A stretch of DNA of 64,000 nucleotides from Anaerolineae bacterium (GTDB lineage Bacteria > Chloroflexota > Anaerolineae > 4572-78 > J111). How positions within the stretch are numbered: the first letter of the stretch is position 1; every line of letters begins with the position of its first letter. Both the position numbers and the translations under genes were made by a program. Shown piece after piece: positions 19,429 to 26,633 of the stretch. The notes under the pieces are model-generated. The model searched no databases, was not told where the DNA came from, and worked only from the letters and a program-made list of their open reading frames with translations. The DNA lies in contig JAJVIM010000039.1 of the NCBI GenBank assembly GCA_022071955.1, positions 62,001-126,000 of the forward strand, written 5' to 3'.

Positions 19429-20715
19429 ATGATGACCATTCAACCCAAATCCACTCTGGCCCGGCTTGGACTGGGGCTAATCTTCACCGCAACCCTGCTG
19501 GCCTGCCGTCTGAGCGCCTCGCTCACGCCGCCGCCGGAACTCCCCCCCGCCGCCGAACAGCCGCCGCCCGCCGATACCCCGCCGCCCGCTGCCGCCGAAC
19601 CGAGCGCCACGCCCGTCCCCCCGGACGCGCTGGCGGAACAAATTTTGGCCAGCCTGGTTGACCGCGGTCTCATTGAAAACGACGCCGCCTTTGTCGATGC
19701 CCTTGGCCGCGACATCGCCGAAAAACGGGTCATCGATGTTTACCAGCGCGTGTCGCCGAGCGTGGTCAACATTACCACCCAGGTATTGCAGCGCAACTTC
19801 TTTTTTGAAGCCATCCCCGCCGAGGGGGCTGGCTCCGGTTTTGTGCTTGACCAGCAGGGGCATATCGCCACTAATTTTCACGTGATCCGTGGCGCGCAGC
19901 GCATCGAGGTCACTTTTCTCAACGAAACCACTTTCCCCGCCGAAGTTGTTGGCAGCGACCCGCGCAACGACATCGCCATCATCAAGGTTGATGCGCCCGT
20001 GGAACAACTGACGCCGGTTGAGCTGGGCGACTCGGCCAATTTGCAGGTGGGCCAGCGCGCCATTGTGATTGGCAACCCGTTTGGCCAGTTTGGCGGCACA
20101 CTCACCGCCGGCGTGATCAGCGCCCTCAACCGCAGCATTGAAGGGCAGGACGGCCGCCAGATCAGCAGCATCATCCAAACCGATGCCGCCATCAACAGCG
20201 GCAACTCCGGCGGCCCGCTGCTCGATAGCGCCGGGCGGGTTATCGGCATTAATTCCGCCATTTTCAGCCCCAGCGGCACCAGCGCCGGCGTCGGCTTTGC
20301 CATCCCGGTCAACACTCTGCGCCGGGTGCTGCCCGATTTGCTGGAATTGGGCCGCTATCGACACCCGTGGCTGGGGGTGCAGTACGCCTATCGCCTTACT
20401 TCTGGCCTGGCCAATTTGCTGACACTGCCGGTGGATCGGGGATTGCTGCTGGTTGAAATTTACCAGGGCAGCCCGCTCGATACCGCCGGGGTGCGCGGCG
20501 CGCAAAAAGAAACAATTGTGGGCAACCAGCGGATTTATGTGGGGGGAGATATTTTGACAGCGGTGAATGGCCAGAAAATTACCAGCCTCGACGACCTGCA
20601 AACCCTGCTGGAAACCCAGCACCGGGTGGGCGACGCGGTTGAGGTCACCTTCGTTCGAGACGGCCAGCCGCAAACCCTGTCGCTATCGCTGGCCGAAGAG
20701 CCAACTACGCAGTAA
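19429..20715 (+). CDS. HtrA/DegP-like serine protease lipoprotein
   Basis: This is an approximately 428-residue trypsin-like protease with a C-terminal PDZ domain, a periplasmic or surface quality-control protease. The N-terminal lipobox LLAC (after LGLIFTAT) suggests a lipid-anchored exported protein. A proline-rich linker follows (PPPELPPAAEQPPPA). The catalytic triad reads His151 in TNFHVIRG, Asp181 in RNDIAIIKVD and Ser260 in NSGNSGGPLLD. The PDZ core is near residues 320-420 (GGDILTAVNGQKI). The start is uncertain: two adjacent ATGs at 19429/19432 have only a weak GGATGA upstream. The 3' end overlaps the convergent gene by 11 nt. Confidence 0.9.
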   Translation: MMTIQPKSTLARLGLGLIFTATLLACRLSASLTPPPELPPAAEQPPPADTPPPAAAEPSATPVPPDALAEQILASLVDRGLIENDAAFVDALGRDIAEKRVIDVYQRVSPSVVNITTQVLQRNFFFEAIPAEGAGSGFVLDQQGHIATNFHVIRGAQRIEVTFLNETTFPAEVVGSDPRNDIAIIKVDAPVEQLTPVELGDSANLQVGQRAIVIGNPFGQFGGTLTAGVISALNRSIEGQDGRQISSIIQTDAAINSGNSGGPLLDSAGRVIGINSAIFSPSGTSAGVGFAIPVNTLRRVLPDLLELGRYRHPWLGVQYAYRLTSGLANLLTLPVDRGLLLVEIYQGSPLDTAGVRGAQKETIVGNQRIYVGGDILTAVNGQKITSLDDLQTLLETQHRVGDAVEVTFVRDGQPQTLSLSLAEEPTTQ

Positions 20716-21004
20716 CATCCGCAAACAGGCGGGCAAAACCGGGGTAGGCGGTGAGGGGAATCAATTCAAAATCGATGAGGCCAGCCTGCACCAACGGCAG
20801 CGTGCCCAGCGCTGCCCGCGCCTCATCCGGGCCGGCGCACTCCAGCACCAGCACCGCCTCGGGCCGGTCCGCCCGAAAATAGAGTTCGCGGATCACGCCG
20901 GCCTGGTGCAGTTCCCAGGCCCGCGCCGCCTCTGCCCGCGCGTGGCGCTGAAAATCCTCTGCCGTCGCGCCGGGCCGCTCTCGCTCAAGGGCTAATAGTT
21001 TCAT
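20705..21004 (-). CDS. Small YCII/muconolactone-isomerase-like protein
   Basis: This 99-residue protein is predicted to have a ferredoxin-like alpha/beta fold of the dimeric alpha-beta barrel type (RHARAEAARAWELHQAGVI, then FRADRPEAVLVLECAGPDEA). This pattern is usual in YCII-related and muconolactone isomerase-like families. No catalytic residue can be assigned. It overlaps the upstream kinase-like gene by 4 nt and is the last gene of the minus-strand operon. Its role there is unknown. Confidence 0.75.
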   Translation of the reverse strand: MKLLALERERPGATAEDFQRHARAEAARAWELHQAGVIRELYFRADRPEAVLVLECAGPDEARAALGTLPLVQAGLIDFELIPLTAYPGFARLFADVTA

Positions 21005-21879
21005 CCCGCATATTGCCTCAAAATAGAATCGACGCCGCTGCCGTAGCCCTCGCCAAACAGGTTGAGGTGGTTGAGCAGGTGGTACAGGTTGTACAGCGGT
21101 TTGCGCGTTTCGTAGCCGGTCTCGAGCGGCCAGGCTTCGGCGTAGGCGGCGTAAAACGTGGCCGAAAAGCCGCCAAATAACTCGGTAAAAGCCAGCTCGG
21201 CTTCGCGGTGGCCGTAATACACCGCCGGGTCAATCAGCGCCGGCTGGCCGCTGGCCGTGGTCAGCCAGTTGCCGCCCCACAAATCGCCGTGCAGCAGCGA
21301 AGCCGGCGGCCGGGCCGGCAGCCAGTTATCCAGCCGGGCCAGCAGCTTTTCCAATCGCTGCCACCGCTCCCGGTGCAGATAGCCGTTGCGCCCGGCCAGT
21401 TCCATTTGAAAGCCCAGCCGCTGCTCGCGGAAAAAGTCTACCCAATTACCGGTTTGGCGGTTTGGCTGCGGGTTGGCCCCGATAAAGTTGTCGTGGTTCA
21501 GCCCAAATTTTTCGGCGGTGGAGCGATGCAGTTGAGCCAGGCCGCGCCCCAGCGTCTGCTCAATTGACGGCGTGGGCCGGCCCTGCCCCAGCCATTCAAT
21601 GGCCAGAAACGCGGGCGTACCGCTGTCGGCTTCCTGTTGGGCCAAAACCGCCGGCACGGTTAGCGCGTTGGCCGCGGCCAGCAACTCCAGCCCGCGCCGC
21701 TCGGCGCTGAACATGCCGGGGATGCCGGTTCGCCATTTGACCAGTATTTTGCGACCGTCGGCCAGTTCAGCCCGGGCTGCCTGGCAAATGCTGCCGCCGC
21801 CGACCGGGGCATCGGCCACAATGGAGCTGTTGAGTTGGCCGGCCAATACCGCGGCCAGCGTTGCGGGCAGGGCGCTCAT
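21001..21879 (-). CDS. Fructosamine/ketosamine-3-kinase family protein
   Basis: This 292-residue kinase of the FN3K family has an APH-like protein kinase fold. It shows ILVKWR (ATP-anchoring lysine), EWLGQGRPTPS, the catalytic loop LLHGDLWGGNW (HGD with Asp) and the metal motif LIDPAVYYGHREAELA, which is diagnostic for FN3K relatives. Known members phosphorylate sugar adducts on protein lysines (fructosamine, ribulosamine, erythrulosamine), which then decay and restore the amine. The gene abuts the phosphatase gene upstream (next base), a known association in bacteria. Confidence 0.9.
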   Translation of the reverse strand: MSALPATLAAVLAGQLNSSIVADAPVGGGSICQAARAELADGRKILVKWRTGIPGMFSAERRGLELLAAANALTVPAVLAQQEADSGTPAFLAIEWLGQGRPTPSIEQTLGRGLAQLHRSTAEKFGLNHDNFIGANPQPNRQTGNWVDFFREQRLGFQMELAGRNGYLHRERWQRLEKLLARLDNWLPARPPASLLHGDLWGGNWLTTASGQPALIDPAVYYGHREAELAFTELFGGFSATFYAAYAEAWPLETGYETRKPLYNLYHLLNHLNLFGEGYGSGVDSILRQYAG

Positions 21880-22350
21880 TTAAATGCCGTGGTCCCGCCG
21901 AATTTGCTCCAGCAGCCCGCGACAGCCGGTTTCAACCAGGCTGAACACTTCTTCAAAATTGCCGCTGTAGTAGGGGTCGGGCACATCTTTAAAATCAATC
22001 TGCGGCGCAAAGTCCAGCAGCAGGTGAATGTGGTGCTCGGCCGGTGTGCCTTTGGTGCGAAACTGCAAATCCGCCGCGTTGGAGCGGTCCATCGCCACAA
22101 TGTAATCCGCGCTGTCCATATCGGCGCGCGAAATCTGGCGGGCGATGTTGTGGCACTCGATGCCGTGGTTGGCCAGCACCCGGCGCGTGCCGGGGTGGGC
22201 TTTGTCGCCGACGTGGTAGCTGGAGGTGCCAACCGACTCAATGTTGAATTTCTCTTTCAACCCCTGTTTTTCCACCATATCCTGAAAAACAGCTTCGGCC
22301 ATTGGCGAACGGCAAATATTGCCCAAACAGACAAAAAGCACGTTAATCAT
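21880..22350 (-). CDS. Low-molecular-weight protein tyrosine phosphatase family
   Basis: This 156-residue phosphatase has the P-loop VCLGNICRSPMAE (nucleophile Cys, Arg in C-x5-R) and the C-terminal DPYYSGNFEEVF holding the general-acid Asp. ATG at 22350 has GGAGAAA upstream; a longer frame into the previous gene is rejected. The position next to an FN3K-type kinase suggests it may hydrolyse low-molecular-weight sugar-amine phosphates in a protein-repair pathway rather than phosphotyrosine, although the fold alone cannot decide. Confidence 0.92.
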   Translation of the reverse strand: MINVLFVCLGNICRSPMAEAVFQDMVEKQGLKEKFNIESVGTSSYHVGDKAHPGTRRVLANHGIECHNIARQISRADMDSADYIVAMDRSNAADLQFRTKGTPAEHHIHLLLDFAPQIDFKDVPDPYYSGNFEEVFSLVETGCRGLLEQIRRDHGI

Positions 22351-22360
22351 AGATTTCTCC

Positions 22361-23425
22361 TTAAAAAATGTTCCGGCACACCGCCTCGGCGATGGCCTGC
22401 GTGCCGCTTTGGGCCGAGCCATCCGGGTTTAACACGATGGCTTTGCTCAGCAGCGCCTGTTCTACGGCCCGCTCAATCTTTGCCGCCGAGTCGGGCCGGC
22501 CCAGATAATCGAGCATCATTTTGGCGGCCAAAATCGCCGACAGCGGGTTGGCCACGCCTTTGCCGGCCAGCGCCGGCGCGGAACCGTGGATCGGTTCAAA
22601 ATAGGCGTGGTCGCGGCCAATGTTGGCTCCGGCGCACACCCCAATGCCGCCCACCGTGGCCCCGCCCAGATCGCTCAAAATATCGCCAAACAGGTTTTCG
22701 GTGACCATCACGTCAAAGCGGTCCGGTTCCAGCACCAGCGCCTGCGCGGCGGCATCCACGTACAAAAAATCAGTCTCGATGTCCGGGTATTCGGCGGCGA
22801 TTTCTTTAAAAATGCCGCGGAAAAAGGCAAACGAGCGCAGTACGTTGCTTTTGTCCACGCAGGCCACCCGCTTTTTTTTGTTGCGCCGCCGGGCCTCTGC
22901 AAAGGCGTAGCGCACAATCCGCTCGCTGCCCAGGCGGGTGATCATCAGCGTGTCGGTGGCGGCCTGGCCGGTGTTGGCCACAATGCCGTTGCCCCGGCTG
23001 GCGTACAGCCCTTCGGTATTTTCACGGACCATCACCCAATCGATGTCGCCCGGCTGGCGGTTGGCCAGCGCGGTGGGCACGTTGGGGTACAGTTTGATGG
23101 GCCGCAGATTGACGTACAAATCCAGCCCGTTGCGGAACTTCCCGCCGAGCACGCCGGCTTCGGTGCCATCCGGCAGGCGCACGTGGGGCAGGCCGGTTGG
23201 CCCTTTGAAAATGGCGCTGGCCTGCCGGCAGGCGGCCATCGATTCCGGCGGCAGGGCGTTGTTGTATTTTTGGTAGGCGGCGGCGCCGGCTTCAACCTCA
23301 ATCATCTTGAGCGAAAACTCATCACGGCTGGCTGCCTGCTGCAAAACGGTGATCGCCGCGCTGATAATTTCCGGGCCAATGCCGTCGCCGGGGATAACGG
23401 CGATGGTAAAACTTTGGTGACTCAT
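22361..23425 (-). CDS. Isocitrate/isopropylmalate dehydrogenase family protein
   Basis: This 354-residue beta-decarboxylating dehydrogenase binds NAD(P). It shows IPGDGIGPEI at the N-terminus, GLDLYVNLRPIKLYPNV, VRENTEGLYAS, the lysine of VDKSNVLRS, MVTENLFGDILSDLGG (metal-binding aspartates) and EPIHGSAPALAGKG. The family covers LeuB, NAD-isocitrate, homoisocitrate and tartrate dehydrogenases; residues here do not clearly choose one, and no leuC/leuD neighbours exist. It is the first gene of a four-gene minus-strand operon. The start MSHQSFTIAVIPGDG at 23425 is preferred; a further ATG lies 15 nt upstream. Confidence 0.9.
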   Translation of the reverse strand: MSHQSFTIAVIPGDGIGPEIISAAITVLQQAASRDEFSLKMIEVEAGAAAYQKYNNALPPESMAACRQASAIFKGPTGLPHVRLPDGTEAGVLGGKFRNGLDLYVNLRPIKLYPNVPTALANRQPGDIDWVMVRENTEGLYASRGNGIVANTGQAATDTLMITRLGSERIVRYAFAEARRRNKKKRVACVDKSNVLRSFAFFRGIFKEIAAEYPDIETDFLYVDAAAQALVLEPDRFDVMVTENLFGDILSDLGGATVGGIGVCAGANIGRDHAYFEPIHGSAPALAGKGVANPLSAILAAKMMLDYLGRPDSAAKIERAVEQALLSKAIVLNPDGSAQSGTQAIAEAVCRNIF

Positions 23426-23449
23426 CGATGCCCCCCTCAATTTTTGGCT

Positions 23450-23478
23450 ATTTTACCTGACATTGTGATTACTGTCAC
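23450..23478 (-). promoter_or_regulatory. Promoter with inverted repeat, dehydrogenase/phosphatase/kinase operon
   Basis: On the minus strand GTGACA (23478-23473), a 17-nt spacer and TAAAAT (23455-23450) stand 25 nt before the first gene. An inverted repeat TGACA-N10-TGTCA (23458-23477) covers the spacer and could bind a repressor. Confidence 0.6.
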
Positions 23479-23500
23479 GTAGATGGGGAGTAAATTTTGA

Positions 23501-23713
23501 CCCTCATCCAGAGAAGGGGGCTGGGAGTGTGGCGACCGGGCGGCAAAGCCGCCCAGTCGCCTCACTAAATTCTTTTCCCCCTCCCCCATTTTGGGGGAGG
23601 GGGAAACATTACGTGGTCAGTTTGGGGCGGCTTTGCCGCCCCAAACTGACCACAAGAGATAAATTCCCCCTTCTCCCCAACGGGGAGAAGGGGGGGTAGG
23701 GGGGATGAGGGGG
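23501..23713 (+). repeat. Compound hairpin repeat, copy B (double core)
   Basis: This version has two cores. The first (23531-23544 with 23548-23561, loop AAA) carries one C.A mismatch; the second (23613-23631 with 23635-23653, loop TTT) is a perfect 19-bp stem. Between and after them lie the flank hairpins CCCCCTCCCCC/GGGGGAGGGGG (23578-23603) and CCCCCTTCTCCCC/GGGGAGAAGGGGG (23666-23695). It occupies most of the divergent gap 23426-23868. No gene is seen there. Confidence 0.8.
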
Positions 23714-23837
23714 AATTTATCACCTCCGCCCCGATTCGCCGAATCACAACGAATTGGAGTAGCATAACGGCAGCGTCCGCGCTGCGACACTCAATTCATC
23801 TGTCTTTAAAGATAACCGGGTAAATTATCCTCAACTG

Positions 23838-23857
23838 CGTCCCGTTGGGACGTTTTT
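23838..23857 (+). terminator. Small hairpin plus T-run just before the DUF58 gene
   Basis: CGTCCC-GTT-GGGACG (23838-23852) is followed by TTTTT and ends 12 nt before the DUF58 start. It resembles a weak terminator or attenuator; that start has no visible ribosome binding site. Confidence 0.4.
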
Positions 23858-23868
23858 ACTCTCAGCTT

Positions 23869-24828
23869 ATGTGGCCATTTAAACAAACTTCGCCGCCAAC
23901 CGAATTGACCCTGTTTGATGAGGCTTTTCTGCGCCGGCTGGAACGGCTCAGTTTTCGCACCGCGCCCTCGCTGCGCGGCGAACTGGGCGGCGAGCGCCGC
24001 AGCCGCAACCTGCGCCCGGCCCTCGATTTTAGCGACCACCGGCCCTACGCCCCCGGCGACGACCTGCGCCACGTTGATTGGAACGCCTATTCCCGCCACG
24101 AGGAGCTATTTGTGAAGCTGGGCGAGGCCACCCAAAGCGTCAACGTTCACATTCTGCTCGATGCCAGCCCGTCGATGGCCTGCGCACCGTTGGCAGAGTC
24201 GGCGGAGCGCGAGTCCGGCAAGTGGCGCGCCGCTCGCCGGCTGGCCGGAGCGCTCGGTTATTTGGGGTTGTCCGGCGGCGAGCGGGTGGAGGTGGCCACC
24301 TTTGCGGCTAACCTGCACCGCACCTTTGGCCCCACGCAGGGCAAAAAACAGGTCATCCCTCTGTTGAAATTTTTAACGCACGTGCCGCCGGCTCCAACCC
24401 CGGACGACAGCGGGCTGGTGCAAAGCCTGGCCGGCTACGCCCGGCGCCATCCGTACGGCGGGCTGCTGATACTGGTTTCAGATTTGCTCGATACCGCCGG
24501 CGCGGACGAGCGCCAGTTGGCCGAGGCGCTGGCGTTCTTTTCGCCGCCGCGCTGGCAGGTGCTGGTGCTGCACCTGCTCACCGAAGCCGAAGTCAACCCC
24601 ACCCTGGAAGGCGATTTCGATCTGCGGGATGTTGAAACCGGCCAGAGTTTGCCCTTCCATTTAGATGAATCAACGCTGGCCCAGTATCGCCTGCGGGTCA
24701 AAAGCTGGTGCCGTCAGGTGCAAAGCGCCGCCGGCCAGCGGGCCGCCATTTACGCCCGGGTGCTGGCCGAGTGGCCGTTGGAAAAATCGGTGATCCCCTA
24801 CCTGCGCCAGCGGGGAGCCGTCCAGTGA
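23869..24828 (+). CDS. DUF58 domain protein
   Basis: This 319-residue cytoplasmic protein has the DUF58 signature RRPYAPGDDLRHVDWNAYSR-like motif (here HRPYAPGDDLRHVDWNAYSR) and a VWA-like fold with LLDASPSMA (MIDAS-like) and LLILVSDLLD. Such proteins accompany MoxR AAA+ ATPases and BatA-type membrane proteins in cell-envelope or metal-chelation modules. The start is uncertain: ATG at 23869 gives a normal N-terminus (MWPFK) but lacks a ribosome binding site, and a TTG lies at 23845. The stop overlaps the next GTG by 4 nt. Confidence 0.85.
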   Translation: MWPFKQTSPPTELTLFDEAFLRRLERLSFRTAPSLRGELGGERRSRNLRPALDFSDHRPYAPGDDLRHVDWNAYSRHEELFVKLGEATQSVNVHILLDASPSMACAPLAESAERESGKWRAARRLAGALGYLGLSGGERVEVATFAANLHRTFGPTQGKKQVIPLLKFLTHVPPAPTPDDSGLVQSLAGYARRHPYGGLLILVSDLLDTAGADERQLAEALAFFSPPRWQVLVLHLLTEAEVNPTLEGDFDLRDVETGQSLPFHLDESTLAQYRLRVKSWCRQVQSAAGQRAAIYARVLAEWPLEKSVIPYLRQRGAVQ

Positions 24829-26633
24829 CGCTGTTGTTACCGCTGGCGCTGCTGGGTCTGTTGACCCTGCCGGCTATTTTGCTGCTGCACCTGCTGCGCA
24901 ATCGCCGCCAGGAGTTGCCCATTTCCAGCCTGCGGCTGTGGCAGGGCTTGCAGCGCGCCCGCAGCGGCGGCCTGCCGCGCCACATTCCGCTATCGCTGAT
25001 GTTGCTGCTGCAACTGCTCGTCGCCGTGGCGCTGACGCTGGCGCTGGCCCGGCCGGCGCTGTCGTTTGTGCTGGGTACGCCGGCCCACACCACTTTCATT
25101 TTGGACGTGACCGGCAGCATGCTGGCCGGCAGCGGTTTTGAGCAGGCCCGGCAGTTCATCGCCGGCCGGCTTAATAATTTGCGGGATGGCGACAGCGCGG
25201 CCGTGGTCAGCCTGGGGCCGGAGCCGCAAATTTTGCTGGCCGGCAGCGGCGCGCAGAAAGCCGCCCTGCTGCTGGCGCTGGATAACCTGACGCCCGGCGA
25301 AACCGGCGTCAATCTCAGCGCGGCGCTGTCGCTGGCCAACGGGCTGATCAACCCCGACCGCACCAATCGCATCATTATTGTCACCGACGGCCATTTTGCC
25401 GCCGATCCGGCCCGCCTGCCGGCGGCGCTGGCCCCGGTGGAGTGGCAGTTTGTTGGGTCCGGGCCGGCCGCCAATCAGGCGCTGGTCGATGTTTCCAGCC
25501 GGCCACTGCCCAACGGTGACCAGCGCATTTTTGCCCGCGCGGTCAACTTTGGCGATGCCCCGACCCGGCGCACGCTGCGGCTGCTGGCCGATGGCCAGCC
25601 CTTTGCCGAAACATCGGTTGATATTGCCGCCGAGTCCGACGCGACCGCGCTGTGGACGCTGCCGGCCGGCACGCAGGCCGCCGCCGTCGAAATCGCCGAG
25701 ACCGACGCGTTGCCGGCGGACAACCGGGCCGATTTGTTTTTGGCCAACCGCACCACGCGCCGGGTGCTGCTGGTCTCGGACTCGCCGGCGGCGCTGGCCC
25801 GCGCCTTTGAGGCCCAGCCCGGCGTGGTGTTAACCGTTGCGACCGAGCCGCCGCCGGAAACGGACGGCGTTGACCTGCTGGTGCTCGATGGCCTGCCCCC
25901 GGCGCTGACCGCCTGGCCGCGCGGCAACGTGCTGGTGATCAACCCGCCGTTGCAGCATTCGCTGTTGGGCGGCGGCACTTTTGCCCGCGCGATCCACCCC
26001 ACCGCGGAAAGCGCCTCGCCGCTGCTGGCCGGCATCGACCTTTCCGGCGTTTATTTTGAGCGCGCGCCCAATCTGGCGCTGCCGGAATGGGCCAGGCTCG
26101 ATCTGGCCGGCGCGGCTGGCGAAAATTCCGTCCCGCTGATTTTTCACGGCCAGCCGCGCAACGGCTCCACCGTGATGGTTTGGGCTTTTGATCTGTCGGC
26201 CAGCAATTTGCCCAACCGGCTGGCGCTGCCGCTGCTCACGGCCGGCACGCTCAACTCGCTGCTGGCGCCTTCGCCGCCGGCGGTGGTGGGGTTGGGCCAG
26301 CCGCTATCGCTGCCGGGCAATTTTAGCGTGGAGCTACCCGATGGCCATCGCCTTTTTCTGGAATCCGCCGCCGAAACGCAGTTTAATCGCACCCGGCAGC
26401 CCGGCCTCTACAAAATTTACAACGATAATAATGAACTGGTGGCCGGGTTTGCCGTGCAGGCCGGCTCGCCGGAGGAATCAAATTTGAACCGCACGGTTGA
26501 GCCGGTGGCGCTGGCGGTGCAGGCGTCAACCGCGCCCAACATCCAAACCGACATGGCCGAATATTGGCCGTGGCTGGCGGCGGCGGCGCTGCTGCTGGTT
26601 GTGGCGGAAGGCTGGCTGGCATGGCGCAAATAG
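24825..26633 (+). CDS. BatA-like VWA membrane protein
   Basis: This 602-residue protein begins with an N-terminal BatA domain (hydrophobic LLLPLALLGLLTLPAILLLH, then RRQELPISSLRLW) and a second membrane segment near residues 52-75. A VWA domain follows, with a MIDAS-type FILDVTGSML and IIIVTDGHFA, then beta-rich regions, and a final membrane segment (YWPWLAAAALLLVVAEGW). GTG at 24825 overlaps the DUF58 stop; a longer frame from 24708 lies inside the previous gene and is rejected. Metal-dependent ligand binding outside the membrane is the likely role. Confidence 0.87.
   Translation: MTLLLPLALLGLLTLPAILLLHLLRNRRQELPISSLRLWQGLQRARSGGLPRHIPLSLMLLLQLLVAVALTLALARPALSFVLGTPAHTTFILDVTGSMLAGSGFEQARQFIAGRLNNLRDGDSAAVVSLGPEPQILLAGSGAQKAALLLALDNLTPGETGVNLSAALSLANGLINPDRTNRIIIVTDGHFAADPARLPAALAPVEWQFVGSGPAANQALVDVSSRPLPNGDQRIFARAVNFGDAPTRRTLRLLADGQPFAETSVDIAAESDATALWTLPAGTQAAAVEIAETDALPADNRADLFLANRTTRRVLLVSDSPAALARAFEAQPGVVLTVATEPPPETDGVDLLVLDGLPPALTAWPRGNVLVINPPLQHSLLGGGTFARAIHPTAESASPLLAGIDLSGVYFERAPNLALPEWARLDLAGAAGENSVPLIFHGQPRNGSTVMVWAFDLSASNLPNRLALPLLTAGTLNSLLAPSPPAVVGLGQPLSLPGNFSVELPDGHRLFLESAAETQFNRTRQPGLYKIYNDNNELVAGFAVQAGSPEESNLNRTVEPVALAVQASTAPNIQTDMAEYWPWLAAAALLLVVAEGWLAWRK

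Noticed and set aside
19429-20715. HtrA-type protease as the mycosin of the secretion system
   Set aside because: Mycosins are subtilisin-like; this is a trypsin-like PDZ protease 14 kb away in another transcription unit.
24708-24824. Upstream extension of the BatA-like protein
   Set aside because: The extension lies in another frame inside the DUF58 gene and is basic, proline-rich and unlike BatA. The GTG at 24825 gives the expected hydrophobic N-terminus.
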